Assembly: GCF_000225825.1 (NCBI RefSeq)
Contig: NZ_AGBX01000006.1
Location: forward strand, 310,001 to 374,000
Direction of reading: 5' to 3'
Length of the DNA stretch: 64,000 bases
DNA from: Brachybacterium squillarum M-6-3
GTDB taxonomy: Bacteria > Actinomycetota > Actinomycetes > Actinomycetales > Dermabacteraceae
Below the pieces are notes generated by a model. It saw only the letters and a list, made by a program, of their open reading frames with translations. It searched no databases and was not told where the DNA came from. Of this stretch, positions 41,022 to 50,956 are shown piece after piece; the stretch's first letter is position 1, and the number at the start of each line of letters is the position of its first letter. The position numbers and the translations under genes are program-made.

Positions 41022-41956
41022 TCCCCGGCGACGGACCCGATCGCCCCGGTCGCTCCGGGGAGCCCGTCCCGCGGCGGCGGGATGATCCGTCGGGGCGCGG
41101 GACGGCCGTCCGGCGACGGCGGCTCTTCCTCCTCGATCCGCGGCGGGGCCTCCCGGCACCGCTGCTCGACGGTGGGCCCGACCTCCCGCGCCTGTTCCCG
41201 CGCCCGTCCCTGTTCCCGCTCCAGCTCCGCGCGGAGCGTCCGCAGACAGCGCCGTGCCCCGGGGGCGCGCGGATGCCGGGGCAGCCGCCCCAGCCGCTCC
41301 GCGATCCCGCGCAGGTCCGTGTGGCCGCTGCACACCAGCTCCGCGACCAGCGCCAGCCGGTCGCGGTCGGGGTCCGAGCGCAGCAGGTCCGCGCCGGTGC
41401 GGGCCGGGACCGTCATCGGCACCCCGCCGCGGGTCTCCACCTCCTCGGCGCCCAGCCGCGAGGAGCGCACCGTCACCCCCGGGATCGTCGCCCGGTGGGC
41501 GGTGGAGAACAGCTCGACGCCGGCCGGCGGAGGGCCGCCCAGCACCACCCAGGCCGCGGAGGCCCCCGCCAGCACATGGTCCCGTCGCAGGTGCTCGCCG
41601 AGCGCGCAGCCGATCGCCAGCGCGCGCCCGACGGCGCTGTCCAGCAGGTCCGGGGGCAGGTAGATGCCCGGCAGCAGCCGCACCAGCAGTCCCTCGGCCA
41701 CGAGCACCGCGGTGGAGGGACTCTCCGCGGCCGGGTAGACGGCGGCCGCCACGGGCTGCGCGAGCTCGGCCGCGTGCCGCGACCAGGCGGCGCAGGCGAC
41801 GCGCGGCTCCCGACGGCGTCCGTCGGTCGCGGCGCCGGCCCCCACCCGGGTCTCCGACGTCTCCGCGTCCCGGTCGCCGACGGGGCTCGGGCCGAACTCC
41901 GCGCGCGCCGCGGCGGGCAGTCGCGGGGGCGGGGTGCCGGGGTCGAGGGAGTCCAT
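40961..41956 (-). CDS. AbiEi-like antitoxin-domain protein, function unknown
   Basis: 331 residues from ATG 41956. The middle (AVLVAEGLLVRLLPGIYLPP through RALAIGCAL, DHVLAGASAAWVVLGG, then GVPMTVPARTGADLLRSDP) resembles the AbiEi/type IV antitoxin-like proteins of actinobacteria that often carry a C-terminal Vsr/DUF559 nuclease. Here the C-terminus is instead Glu/Arg/Pro-rich and has no nuclease motif. It overlaps the relA 3' end by 61 bases. It may be a truncated or diverged member; no toxin is adjacent. Confidence 0.6.
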   Translation of the reverse strand: MDSLDPGTPPPRLPAAARAEFGPSPVGDRDAETSETRVGAGAATDGRRREPRVACAAWSRHAAELAQPVAAAVYPAAESPSTAVLVAEGLLVRLLPGIYLPPDLLDSAVGRALAIGCALGEHLRRDHVLAGASAAWVVLGGPPPAGVELFSTAHRATIPGVTVRSSRLGAEEVETRGGVPMTVPARTGADLLRSDPDRDRLALVAELVCSGHTDLRGIAERLGRLPRHPRAPGARRCLRTLRAELEREQGRAREQAREVGPTVEQRCREAPPRIEEEEPPSPDGRPAPRRIIPPPRDGLPGATGAIGSVAGDQTTVSGSEAPTALPSAVTR

Positions 41957-41990
41957 GCCCCGAGCCTCCCGGTTCGCGGCCGGGACGACA

Positions 41991-42022
41991 ACGGGGCCCG
42001 TCCCGGTGTGGACGGGCCCCGT
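41991..42022 (-). terminator. Terminator of the DUF349 gene
   Basis: ACGGGGCCCGTCC and GGACGGGCCCCGT form a perfect 13-bp stem with a 6-base loop, 23 bases past the stop. Confidence 0.75.
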
Positions 42023-42044
42023 GGTCGGGGAGGAGCAGTCGTGC

Positions 42045-43592
42045 TCAGCCGAGGTCGCGAGCGGAGCGCTCGATCACGGCGAGCCACTCACGGCGGGCCT
42101 CCAGCGCCGCCTCGGCCTCGGCGACGCGCCGCGGGTCGCCGGATGCCTGCGCCTTCTCCAGCGCCTCCTCGTAGCCGCTGATCGCGGACTGCAGCTGGGA
42201 GGAGGCTCCCTCGACGCGCGCCTTGGTGCGCGGATCGGTGCGGCGCCACTCGGCCTCCTCGGCCTGCTTCACCGAGCGCTCGATGCCACGCAGCTTGTCC
42301 TCCACGCGCCGCAGGTCGCTGCGGGGCACCTTGCCGGCGTCCTCCCAGCGGTCCTGCACGGAGCGCAGGGTCTCCTTGGCGGCATCCAGGTCGGTCGAGG
42401 GGTCGATCTGCGCGGCCTCCTGCAGCAGGGACTCCTTGACGGCGAGGTTCTCCCGCTGCTCGGACTCGGTGGCTTCGAGGTCCGCGTTGCGGGCGGCGAA
42501 GAAGGTGTCCTGGGCGGCCTTGAAACGCGCCCACTGGGCGTCGTCCTTCTTGCGGGAGCCGCGGGGCGCGCGGCGCCACTGGTCCATCAGGTCCTTGTAG
42601 GCACGGACCGTGGGGCCCCAGTCCGTGGAGTCCTGCATCTCCTCGGCGCGAGCGATGAGCTGCTCCTTGGTGCGGGCCGCCTCCTCGTGCTTCTCGTCGA
42701 GCTGCGCGAAGAACTGCTTGCGGTGCCGGTCGAAGGTGGAGCGGGCTGCGGAGAGCCGCTTCCACAGGGCGTCCTCGGTGGGCCGGTCGAGGCTGACGTC
42801 CTCGGTCTGCATCCGCTTCCAGGTGGGCACCATCTGGCGCATCGTCTCCCCGGCGCTGCGCCAGGAGATCTGCTCGGGCGGGGTCGCGACCAGGGCCTCG
42901 ATCTCCTCGACGAAGGCGGTGCGGCGCTCGACGGCACCGGCCCGCGCCTCGGCGCGGCGGGCCTCGAGCCCGGCGATCAGGGACTTGGCCTGCTCCCGCA
43001 GGTCGTGGGCGCGCTGGCGCAGAGCGGGGATGTCCCCGACCACCTGTGGCTCCTTCATGTTCTTGCGGAGGTTCTCCAGCAGTCGGTTCAGCTCGTTGTG
43101 GGTGTGCTCCGGCGCGGCGAGCTTCTCCTCGGTGAGGTCCAGGAAGGCCACCAGGTCCAGGTAGCCCTTCGCATAGGGCTCCAGCGGGTCGCCCTCGGCG
43201 GCGGCGTCGACGCTGCCGATGGTGCGCACCTGGGTGCCGTCCTGCACGGTGACGGTGCCGTCCTCAGCGACCGCGCCGAACTCCTTGGCGGCGGCGATCT
43301 GCTCGGCGTCGTACTCGGCGGCCGGGGGAGCGGCGGGCAGCAGCGGGGCGGCCGGCTTCTTCCCGGCCAGGGCGGCGGGGGAGGGCACCGCGGGGCGCGG
43401 GCCCGGCGCGGGCTGCTCTGCCGTCGCCGCCTCGTCAGCGGGGCCGTTCCCGGCATCGTCCGTGACGAAGACCGCGGTCTCCGCGGTCGTCTCCGCGGAG
43501 GATTCGGCGGTCGCCGCCGTCGGATCCGGGGCCTGCTCGGCGGCGGTCTCCGGGGAGGAGGCGGGGGTCGTCGGGGTCTCGGACTCGCTCAC
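42045..43592 (-). CDS. DUF349 coiled-coil protein
   Basis: 515 residues from GTG 43592, preceded by AAGGAG. An Ala/Pro/Glu-rich leader of about 110 residues is followed by tandem DUF349 units, each with W...(R/K)M, RxxFxxRxxF-type helices (WKRLSAARSTFDRHRKQFFA; WARFKAAQDTFFAARNADLE). The protein is mostly alpha-helical coiled coil and highly charged. The function is not known; members have been linked to RNA metabolism and stress. Divergent from hisS. Confidence 0.85.
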   Translation of the reverse strand: MSESETPTTPASSPETAAEQAPDPTAATAESSAETTAETAVFVTDDAGNGPADEAATAEQPAPGPRPAVPSPAALAGKKPAAPLLPAAPPAAEYDAEQIAAAKEFGAVAEDGTVTVQDGTQVRTIGSVDAAAEGDPLEPYAKGYLDLVAFLDLTEEKLAAPEHTHNELNRLLENLRKNMKEPQVVGDIPALRQRAHDLREQAKSLIAGLEARRAEARAGAVERRTAFVEEIEALVATPPEQISWRSAGETMRQMVPTWKRMQTEDVSLDRPTEDALWKRLSAARSTFDRHRKQFFAQLDEKHEEAARTKEQLIARAEEMQDSTDWGPTVRAYKDLMDQWRRAPRGSRKKDDAQWARFKAAQDTFFAARNADLEATESEQRENLAVKESLLQEAAQIDPSTDLDAAKETLRSVQDRWEDAGKVPRSDLRRVEDKLRGIERSVKQAEEAEWRRTDPRTKARVEGASSQLQSAISGYEEALEKAQASGDPRRVAEAEAALEARREWLAVIERSARDLG

Positions 43593-43842
43593 GGGGAGCT
43601 CCTTCGATCGGATCCGCCCTCGGCGGGCGGGACGAGCCATCGGGGTCGATGGCCGGGCGGTCGGGACGCATGCCCCCGCGGGGAGGGACACGTCACGGAA
43701 CTCTACCGCGCACGCGGGCCGGCACGAGGCGGCGCCCGCCCCCACCGACCGGCGCGGACGGGGATAATGGGTCGGGCTCCGCGCCGGGCGACCGGACGCG
43801 GGCCACGGCTCCACCGTCGACCCCAGCAAAGGACCTCCCCGC

Positions 43843-45192
43843 ATGGCGAAGATCTCCGCCCTGTCCGGCTTCCCCGAGTGGCTCCCCTCCGAGCGACTCC
43901 TCGAGCAGCACGTCATCGACGTGTTCCGCGAGGTCGCCGAGCTGCACGGGTTCTCCGGCATCGAGACGCGCGCGGTCGAGCCCCTCGACCAGCTGCTGCG
44001 CAAGGGCGAGATCGACAAGGAGGTGTACGTGCTGCGCCGCCTGCAGGCCGAGGACGGCACCGAGGACGCCACCGCGGACCCCTCCCGCACCCTGGGCCTG
44101 CACTTCGACCTCACCGTGCCGCTGGCCCGCTACGTCCTGGAGCACCAGAACGACCTGGCCTTCCCGCTGCGCCGCTACCAGATCCAGAAGGTCTGGCGCG
44201 GGGAGCGCCCCCAGGACGGCCGCTTCCGGGAGTTCTACCAGGCCGATCTCGACGTGATCGGCCAGGACAGCCTGCCCGGGCACGTGGAGGCCGAGGTGGC
44301 CGTGGTGATGGCCGAGATCCTCTCCCGCCTGCCCCTGCCCCCGGTGCGGATCCACGCCAACACCCGCCGGCTGTCCGAGGGCTTCTTCCGCTCCATCGGC
44401 TTCGCGGACCACACCCCCGTGCTGCGCGCCCTGGACAAGCTCCCCAAGATCGGCGACGAGGCCGTGGCCCGCCTGCTGCGCGAGGAGGCCGGCGCCACCG
44501 AGGAGCAGGCCGCCGCTGCGCTCGCCTTCGCCGGCATCCGCACCGCCGACGCCTCCTTCGCCCAGCAGGTGCGCGACCTCGGCGGCACCGGCGAGATGCT
44601 CGAGCAGGGCATCGCCGAGCTCACCGCCGTGCTGGAGCGCGTCGAGGTTGCCGTGCCCGGGGTGATCCTCGCCGATCTCTCCATCGCCCGCGGCCTGGAC
44701 TACTACACCGGCACCGTCTTCGAGAGCTTCCTCGAGGGCCACGAGTCCCTCGGCTCGATCTGCTCCGGCGGCCGCTACGACGAGCTCGCCGCCGACAACC
44801 GCCACCGCTACCCCGGGGTGGGCCTGTCGATCGGCCTCTCGCGCCTGGTCTCCCGGATGATCTCGGCGGGCCTGGCCCGGCCCAGCCGCCCCGTGCCCAC
44901 CTGCGTGCTGGTCTCGGTGGCCGAGGAGGAGTCGCGTCCCGCCAGCGAGGCCGTCGCCCGGTCCCTCCGCTCCCGCGGGATCGCCTGCGAGGTCGCCCCC
45001 ACCGCGGCCAAGCTCGGCAAGCAGATCCGCTACGCGGACCGGCGGGGGATCCCCTTCGTCTGGTTCCCCGGCGGTGACGGCGACGAGGTCAAGGACATCC
45101 GCTCGGGCGAGCAGACCTCGGCCGACGCCGCGAGCTGGGAGCCCCCGGCCGCGGACCGCACGGTGCGGCTGGTGGGCGTCGCGCAGGTCTGA
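43843..45192 (+). CDS. hisS: Histidyl-tRNA synthetase
   Basis: 449 residues, class II synthetase. Motif 2 region RYQIQKVWRGERPQDGRFREFYQ, His-specific loop ARGLDYYTGTVFE, motif 3 GVGLSIGLSRL, and a C-terminal anticodon-binding domain. A GATAAT box lies at 43763-43768 in the 250-base divergent gap with the DUF349 gene. This is the variant opening with KISALSGFPEWLP found in several actinobacteria. Confidence 0.95.
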   Translation: MAKISALSGFPEWLPSERLLEQHVIDVFREVAELHGFSGIETRAVEPLDQLLRKGEIDKEVYVLRRLQAEDGTEDATADPSRTLGLHFDLTVPLARYVLEHQNDLAFPLRRYQIQKVWRGERPQDGRFREFYQADLDVIGQDSLPGHVEAEVAVVMAEILSRLPLPPVRIHANTRRLSEGFFRSIGFADHTPVLRALDKLPKIGDEAVARLLREEAGATEEQAAAALAFAGIRTADASFAQQVRDLGGTGEMLEQGIAELTAVLERVEVAVPGVILADLSIARGLDYYTGTVFESFLEGHESLGSICSGGRYDELAADNRHRYPGVGLSIGLSRLVSRMISAGLARPSRPVPTCVLVSVAEEESRPASEAVARSLRSRGIACEVAPTAAKLGKQIRYADRRGIPFVWFPGGDGDEVKDIRSGEQTSADAASWEPPAADRTVRLVGVAQV

Positions 45193-45276
45193 CGCCGTCC
45201 CGGCCCGGGACGTGTGAGGGCTCGCACATTGCGGCCAGGAGGGAATGCACCGGCGCCCGGCGGCGTTGGGCGGGAC

Positions 45277-45654
45277 ATGGCTACCGTCACCCTGACCACC
45301 GAGAACCACGACGAGACCGTCCAGGACGGCGTCGTCCTGATCGACTTCTGGGCCGGCTGGTGCGTTCCCTGCCAGCGCTTCGCCCCGATCTTCGAGGAGT
45401 CCTCCGAGCAGCACGAGGACGTCACCTTCGCCAAGGTCGACACCGAGGACCAGCAGCAGCTGGCCATGCGCTACGGCGTCACCTCGATCCCGACCCTGGT
45501 CGCCTACCGCGAGGGCATCCCGGTGTTCTCCCAGGCCGGCGCCCTGCCCGCCTCCGCCCTGGAGGACCTCATCGGCCAGGTGAAGGGCCTCGACATGGAC
45601 GAGGTCCGCAAGGCCTACGCCGAGGCGCAGGAGCAGCAGGACGCCAACAGCTGA
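45277..45654 (+). CDS. Thioredoxin-like protein
   Basis: 125 residues from ATG 45277. Thioredoxin fold with active site WCVPC (Cys 29, Cys 32), the usual Gly-Pro pair being Val-Pro. The cis-Pro is in SIPTLVAYREG. Reduces disulphides in the cytosol; no signal peptide. It is followed by a very strong terminator. An upstream AGGAGGG at 45238 is too far from this ATG, so a longer start cannot be ruled out. Confidence 0.9.
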   Translation: MATVTLTTENHDETVQDGVVLIDFWAGWCVPCQRFAPIFEESSEQHEDVTFAKVDTEDQQQLAMRYGVTSIPTLVAYREGIPVFSQAGALPASALEDLIGQVKGLDMDEVRKAYAEAQEQQDANS

Positions 45655-45680
45655 CCGCTCCGCCCGGACGGCCGGGACGA

Positions 45681-45719
45681 GCAGGGGCCCCGCACCGATG
45701 ATCGGTGCGGGGCCCCTGC
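45681..45719. terminator. Strong hairpin terminator after the thioredoxin gene
   Basis: GCAGGGGCCCCGCACCGAT and its complement form a perfect 19-bp stem with a single-base centre. Shares the CCGCACCGA core with hairpins at 46810 and 50957. Confidence 0.85.
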
Positions 45720-45791
45720 CGTGCCAGGACGGTCACGGCGACGTCCCGCGCCGCACCGGGGCGGCGCGACGCCCTGTGACGCTCCGGACCC

Positions 45792-46802
45792 ATGGCCGTA
45801 TCGTCCGTCTCGTCCGTATCGCCCGACACGTCCTCCTCCGGCTCCCGCTTCACCTGGATGGACCTGTTCTGAGGACTCGCCGTCGTCCTGGTGACCGCGA
45901 ACCACGCGGCCGACGAGAGCACCAGCGAGGCCATCCGTGGGGTGATGGCCGCCCTGGGCGACTACCGCATGCCGGCCCTCCTCCTGCTGTCCGGGATCCT
46001 GCTTCCGCGGTCCCTGACCAAGCCCACCGGCGTGTTCATCAGCGGAAAGCTCCGTCTCATCGCCTGGCCCTGCCTGGTGTGGTCCGCGGTGATGCTCGGC
46101 ATCTTCGGCCCCGAGCTCGGGCTGACCTGGCGCTGGTGGCTGCTCGCCGAGCCGTCCCACGTCTGGTACCTCAACGCCCTGCTGATGTACTACCTGCTCG
46201 GGCTGCTGCTGCGCCGCGTCCCGCCCCTCGTCACGGCTCTCGCCCTGCTGGCCCTCTCGGTCCCCCTGGCCGTCTTCTCCTACCCGGGGGACGTGCCCGG
46301 GATGGTCTGGCACCGGCCCTGGTACGGCTTCTTCTTCTTCCTCGGAGCCGCCCTGCAGCCGCACCTGAACCGGGTGATCGGGCTGCGCGGCTGGGTGATC
46401 GCCCTCGCCACGCTCGCCTCCGTGCCCTGGGTGGTCCACACCGTCCGCGTCAGCGAGACCTTCAACGGGGGAGTGGTCGCCGCGCTGATGTCCGCCGTGG
46501 GTCTCATCGTGGTGGTGTGGCTCGCCCCCCGGGTGCCGCGCGGACGAGTGGCGCGCGCCTTCGAGTGGATGGGGAGGAACTCGATCGTGATCTACCTGGT
46601 GCACTTCCCCTCGATGTTCGCCTGGCACCAGATCGGCTTCTCCGCCGACGGTGTCCTGAACTACCTGGTGATGGTCGCGCTGTCGCTGGGAGCCGGGGTG
46701 GTGGCGGTCCGGCTGCGGCCCTGGTCGTGGTCCCTGTACGAGTTCCCGGACCTGCGCGCACGTCGGCGACGACGGCGTGAGGCCGCGGCCGCGGCCGGCT
46801 GA
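45792..46802 (+). pseudogene. Acyltransferase family 3 membrane protein with in-frame stop
   Basis: From ATG 45792 the frame reads ...SRFTWMDLF, then TGA at 45870-45872, then GLAVVLVTANHAADES and continues open to 46802. The family opens with an R-X10-H motif in the first membrane helix; here the Arg position is the TGA and the His follows at the right spacing (GLAVVLVTAN-H). CGA to TGA would be one C-to-T change. The remaining 303 residues from GTG 45891 have about nine membrane segments and look undamaged, ending LVHFPSMFAWHQ. Such proteins acylate sugars on the cell surface. Either a recent pseudogene, a sequencing error, or restart at 45891 giving a protein without its catalytic-motif Arg. 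Confidence 0.85.
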
Positions 46803-46809
46803 CCGTGCA

Positions 46810-46844
46810 GGAGGGCCCGCACCGACGCTCGGTGCGGGCCCTCC
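46810..46844. terminator. Hairpin terminator between acyltransferase and helicase genes
   Basis: GGAGGGCCCGCACCGA and its complement pair over a 3-base loop, between two convergent genes. Confidence 0.8.
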
Positions 46845-46877
46845 CGCGCTCCGGGCCGGGCCCGGGTCATGCGGTGG

Positions 46878-48794
46878 TCAGTCGCGGTGGCCGCGGTGCC
46901 CGCCCTCGTTCCTGCGGAAGGAACGGTCCCCGCCCTTGGGGAAGGGGCGGTCGCCGCCGCGAGGACCACGGTGGTCCCCGCCGCCGCGACGGTCGTCGCG
47001 CGGGCCGCCCTTGCCGCCCTTGGGGCCGTGGTCGGGGGCGATCCGCAGGGTGCGACCGGCGATCTTGGCGCGGCCGATGGAGGAGAGCTGCTCCTCGCTG
47101 AGGGTGCCGCGGATCTGCACCAGGGCGAAGGAGCCGAAGATCGAGATCTTGCCGACGTCCTTGCCGTTGACACCGCCCTCGCCGGTGATGGTGCCGACGA
47201 TCGACGGCGGCTTGGCGCCGTGGCTGTGGCCCACCCCGATGCGGTACTGGGTGTAGCCGTTCTCCGCGCGGGGGGCGTCGGAGCCGCCGCGGCGGTCGTC
47301 CCGTCCGCGGTCCTCGCGATCGCCGCCGCGCTGCTGGGTGAACTCCTCCTCCTCGGGGGCGCTACCCGGGCCGCCGTCGCCGACGCTCATCGCGCCCAGC
47401 ACGGTCGCCAGCTCGGCGGCGTCCATCTCGTGCTCGGCGAGGAAGGCGTCGACCTGCTCGCGGTACAGCTCCAGCCGGCCGCGCTCGCGGCGCGCCGGCA
47501 CCTCGGCCAGCAGGCTCGCCATGCGGTGCTTGGAGACGTCCCGCGGGGAGGGGATCACGGCCTCCTCGAGGCGCTGCTTCGTGGCGCGCTCGATGTTCTT
47601 CAGGGTGCGCCGCTCGTGGGGGCCGATGAAGGTGAGGGCCTCACCGGTGCGGCCCGCGCGGCCGGTGCGGCCGATGCGGTGCACGTAGGCCTCCGGCTCG
47701 CGGGGCACGTCGAAGTTCACGACCAGGCCGATCTTCTCGACGTCCAGGCCGCGGGCTGCCACGTCGGTGGCCACCAGGATCTTCAGGGAGCCGTCGCGGA
47801 GCCGCTCGACGAGCTTCTCGCGCTCCTTCTGGGGTACGTCGCCGCTGATGGTGGCGGCCACGTGGCCGCGGGCCACCAGTGCGGCGCCCACCTCCTCGGC
47901 GGCGGCGCGGGTGCGCACGAAGACGATCGCGGCCTCGGCGTCGGAGGTGGCCAGCACGCGGGAGAGCGCACCGGTGCGGTGCTTGAAGGGCACCAGCGCG
48001 TAGGTCTGGTGCACGCTGGAGACGGTGGAGGACTGCGGGGTGACGCTCACCTGCACCGGGTGGCGCATGTGGTCGTCGGCGACCTTGCGGATCGCCGGGG
48101 GCATGGTGGCGGAGAACAGGGCCACCTGACGCTCTTCGGGGGAGTGGGAGAGGATCTCCTCGACCTCCTCCGCGAAGCCCATCCGCAGCATCTCGTCGGC
48201 CTCGTCCAGAACCGCGAAGCGCACCGCGTCCAGGCGCAGCGAGCGGCGGCGGATGTGGTCCATCACGCGACCGGGGGTGCCGACGACCACCTGGGCGCCG
48301 CGCTGCAGGGCGCGCTCCTGGGGGCCATAGGGGGAGCCGCCGTAGACGGCGACCACGTCGAGCCCGCCGATGGAGGTGGCGAAGGAGGAGATCGCGTCGG
48401 CGACCTGCATGGCCAGCTCGCGGGTGGGGGCCAGCACCAGACCCTGCACCGCCTTCAGCTCGGGGTCCACCGCGGCCAGCAGGGGCAGGCCGAAGGCGGC
48501 CGTCTTGCCGGTGCCGGTCTGAGCGACGCCGATCACGTCGCGGCCCTCCAGCAGCGGCGGGATGGCCTGCTCCTGGATGGCGGAGGGGGTGGTGAAGCCG
48601 AGGTCCTCCACCGCGCGGCGCAGTGCCGGGGGCAGGTCCAGGGCATCGAATCCGGCGGGGGCGGCCGGGGCGGCGGGCGCGTCGTCCGCCGCGGCGGCGT
48701 CGGCCGCGTCCTCGGGGGCGGGGGTGGCCGTGGCCGTGTCGGCGGGGGTGGCCGGGTCCTCGGCAGGGGAGTGGGCAGGGGAAACGTCGCTCAT
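46878..48794 (-). CDS. DEAD-box RNA helicase (CsdA/DeaD type)
   Basis: 638 residues from ATG 48794. After an acidic Ala/Pro-rich leader of 48 residues come Q motif GFTTPSAIQEQAIP, Walker A AQTGTGKT (91-98), DEAD motif VLDEADEML, SAT (LFSATMPP) and HRIGRTGRAG. A DbpA-like RNA-binding domain follows (YRIGVGHSHGAKPPSIVGTI; KISIFGSFALVQI), then an Arg/Gly/Asp-rich tail. Such helicases remodel rRNA and mRNA, often in the cold. A -10 box (TAGACT, 48968-48963 minus) would give a leader of about 160 bases. Confidence 0.93.
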   Translation of the reverse strand: MSDVSPAHSPAEDPATPADTATATPAPEDAADAAAADDAPAAPAAPAGFDALDLPPALRRAVEDLGFTTPSAIQEQAIPPLLEGRDVIGVAQTGTGKTAAFGLPLLAAVDPELKAVQGLVLAPTRELAMQVADAISSFATSIGGLDVVAVYGGSPYGPQERALQRGAQVVVGTPGRVMDHIRRRSLRLDAVRFAVLDEADEMLRMGFAEEVEEILSHSPEERQVALFSATMPPAIRKVADDHMRHPVQVSVTPQSSTVSSVHQTYALVPFKHRTGALSRVLATSDAEAAIVFVRTRAAAEEVGAALVARGHVAATISGDVPQKEREKLVERLRDGSLKILVATDVAARGLDVEKIGLVVNFDVPREPEAYVHRIGRTGRAGRTGEALTFIGPHERRTLKNIERATKQRLEEAVIPSPRDVSKHRMASLLAEVPARRERGRLELYREQVDAFLAEHEMDAAELATVLGAMSVGDGGPGSAPEEEEFTQQRGGDREDRGRDDRRGGSDAPRAENGYTQYRIGVGHSHGAKPPSIVGTITGEGGVNGKDVGKISIFGSFALVQIRGTLSEEQLSSIGRAKIAGRTLRIAPDHGPKGGKGGPRDDRRGGGDHRGPRGGDRPFPKGGDRSFRRNEGGHRGHRD

Positions 48795-49107
48795 GGCGTC
48801 CTTCGGCGGAGGGGGTGGATGGTCTCCCGCGCCGGTCCCCGCACAGCGCGGGAGGGCTTCGACGTCTCGGGAGAGGACCCGCACGGACACTTCACGACGG
48901 CCTCGCCCGGGATCTCCCGTGGCGGCCAGGTCACAACGATGGTGCAGGTCGGACAGTGATCCAGTCTACGGATGAGGGAGGTCTCCGACCAGGCCCGCCG
49001 TGGCGACATCCCTCACCCCGGGCGCTACGCTGAGACCTTCGCGCCCCCGGACGCGAGCACCCCATCCGCCGGGCGGGCACCGCCCGTCCCACGTCGAAGG
49101 ACACCCC
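48795..49107. other. Divergent intergenic region between the helicase gene and aspS
   Basis: Holds a minus -10 box TAGACT (48963-48968) for the helicase and a plus TACGCT (49025-49030) for aspS. The helicase leader contains a 9-bp perfect stem, CTCCCGCGC with GCGCGGGAG (48824-48832 / 48846-48854), 30 bases before its start codon. Confidence 0.5.
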
Positions 49108-50931
49108 GTGCTGCGCACCCACCACGCCGGCGAGCTCCGCCCGGAGCACATCGGACAGACCGTCACCCTCACCGGATGGATCGGCCGACGCCGTGACCAC
49201 GGCGGCGTGACCTTCCTGGATCTGCGCGACGCCTCGGGCGTCGCCCAGGTCGTGGTCCGCGAGGACGAGGCGATGCACCTGCGCAACGAGTACGTGCTGC
49301 GCGTGACCGGCACCGTCGACCGCCGCCCCGAGGGCAACGAGAACGCGGCCCTGCCCTCCGGCGAGGTCGAGGTCACCGCCACCGAGGTGGAGGTGCTGAA
49401 CTCGGCCGCACCGCTGCCCTTCCAGCTCGACGCCCACACCGAGGTCGGCGAGGAGGCGCGCCTGCGTTACCGCTACCTCGACCTGCGCCGCGAAGGCCCC
49501 GCCCGCGCCCTGCGCCTGCGCTCGGACATCAACCGCGCCGCGCGCGACACCCTGCTGGAGGACGGCTTCGTGGAGGTCGAGACCCCCACCCTGACCCGCT
49601 CCACCCCCGAGGGCGCCCGCGACTTCCTGGTGCCCGCGCGCCTGGCCCCCGGCTCCTGGTACGCCCTCCCGCAGTCGCCGCAGCTGTTCAAGCAGCTGCT
49701 CATGGTCGGCGGCGTGGAGAAGTACTTCCAGCTCGCCCGCTGCTACCGCGACGAGGACTTCCGCGCCGACCGCCAGCCCGAGTTCACCCAGCTCGACATC
49801 GAGATGGCCTTCGTGGACCAGGAGGACCTGATCGCGCTCGCCGAGCGGCTGCTGGTGAACGTGTGGAAGGTCGCCGGTCACGAGATCGCCGCCCCGATCC
49901 CGCGCATCACCTACGCCGAGTCCATGCGCCGCTACGGCTCCGACAAGCCCGACCTGCGCTTCGACCTCGAGCTCACCGAGATGACCGAGTACTTCGCCGA
50001 GACCCCCTTCCGGGTGTTCCAGGCCCCCTACGTGGGGGCCGTGGTGATGGCCGGCGGCGCCTCCCAGCCCCGCCGCACGCTGGACGCCTGGCAGGAGTGG
50101 GCCAAGCAGCGCGGCGCGAAGGGCCTGGCCTACGTGCTGATCCAGGAGGACGGCACCCTCACCGGCCCGGTCTCCAAGAACCTCTCCGAGGCGGAGAAGG
50201 CCGGCCTCGCCGAGAAGGTCGGCGCCCGGCCCGGCGACTGCGTGTTCTTCGCGGCCGGCGAGCCGAAGGCCTCCCGCGCCCTGCTCGGCGCCGCCCGCGA
50301 CGAGATCGCCGAGCGCCTCGGCCTCATCGACCACGACGCCTTCGCCTTCGTGTGGGTCGTGGACGCCCCCATGTTCGAGCCGGCCGGCGACGCCGTCGCC
50401 GCGGGCGACGTGGCCGTCGGCTCCGGCGCCTGGACCGCGGTGCACCACGCCTTCACCGCGCCCAAGCCCGAGTTCGCCGACACCTTCGATACCGACCCCG
50501 GCAGCGCGCTGGCCTACGCCTACGACATCGTCTGCAACGGCAACGAGATCGGCGGCGGCTCCATCCGTATCCATCAGCGGGAGATGCAGGAGCGCGTCTT
50601 CGAGGTGATGGGCATCGACGAGGAGGCCGCCCAGGAGAAGTTCGGCTTCCTGCTGGACGCCTTCGCCTTCGGCGCCCCGCCGCACGGCGGCATCGCCCTG
50701 GGCTGGGATCGCGTGGCCGCGCTGCTGGCCGGCACCGACTCCATCCGCGAGGTCATCGCCTTCCCGAAGACCGGCAACGGCTACGACCCGCTCACCCAGG
50801 CCCCCGCCCCGATCCCCGCGCAGCAGCGCAAGGAGACCGGCGTGGACGCCAAGCCCGCCGCGAAGAAGACCGAGCAGCAGAAGGACGGGAAGCAGGACGA
50901 GACGCAGGACGGGGCCGCCGCCTCCGCCTGA
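49108..50931 (+). CDS. aspS: Aspartyl-tRNA synthetase
   Basis: 607 residues from GTG 49108, preceded by GAAGGACAC. N-terminal OB-fold anticodon domain ([20 protein letters not shown]), class II core with [50 protein letters not shown] and the motif 3 segment [13 protein letters not shown], plus the bacterial GAD insertion. A Lys/Gln/Asp-rich extension of about 40 residues follows the usual end. Charges tRNA-Asp; whether it also charges tRNA-Asn cannot be read here. Confidence 0.96.
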   Translation: MLRTHHAGELRPEHIGQTVTLTGWIGRRRDHGGVTFLDLRDASGVAQVVVREDEAMHLRNEYVLRVTGTVDRRPEGNENAALPSGEVEVTATEVEVLNSAAPLPFQLDAHTEVGEEARLRYRYLDLRREGPARALRLRSDINRAARDTLLEDGFVEVETPTLTRSTPEGARDFLVPARLAPGSWYALPQSPQLFKQLLMVGGVEKYFQLARCYRDEDFRADRQPEFTQLDIEMAFVDQEDLIALAERLLVNVWKVAGHEIAAPIPRITYAESMRRYGSDKPDLRFDLELTEMTEYFAETPFRVFQAPYVGAVVMAGGASQPRRTLDAWQEWAKQRGAKGLAYVLIQEDGTLTGPVSKNLSEAEKAGLAEKVGARPGDCVFFAAGEPKASRALLGAARDEIAERLGLIDHDAFAFVWVVDAPMFEPAGDAVAAGDVAVGSGAWTAVHHAFTAPKPEFADTFDTDPGSALAYAYDIVCNGNEIGGGSIRIHQREMQERVFEVMGIDEEAAQEKFGFLLDAFAFGAPPHGGIALGWDRVAALLAGTDSIREVIAFPKTGNGYDPLTQAPAPIPAQQRKETGVDAKPAAKKTEQQKDGKQDETQDGAAASA

Positions 50932-50956
50932 CGCCGGGCACCGCCGCCCGAGCACG

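Noticed and set aside
37443..41333. Very long antisense open frame (nearly 1300 codons) opposite secF, apt and relA
   Set aside because: Mirror of high-GC codon bias. The opposite strand encodes well-recognised proteins; the antisense product is low-complexity Gly/Val/Leu/His.
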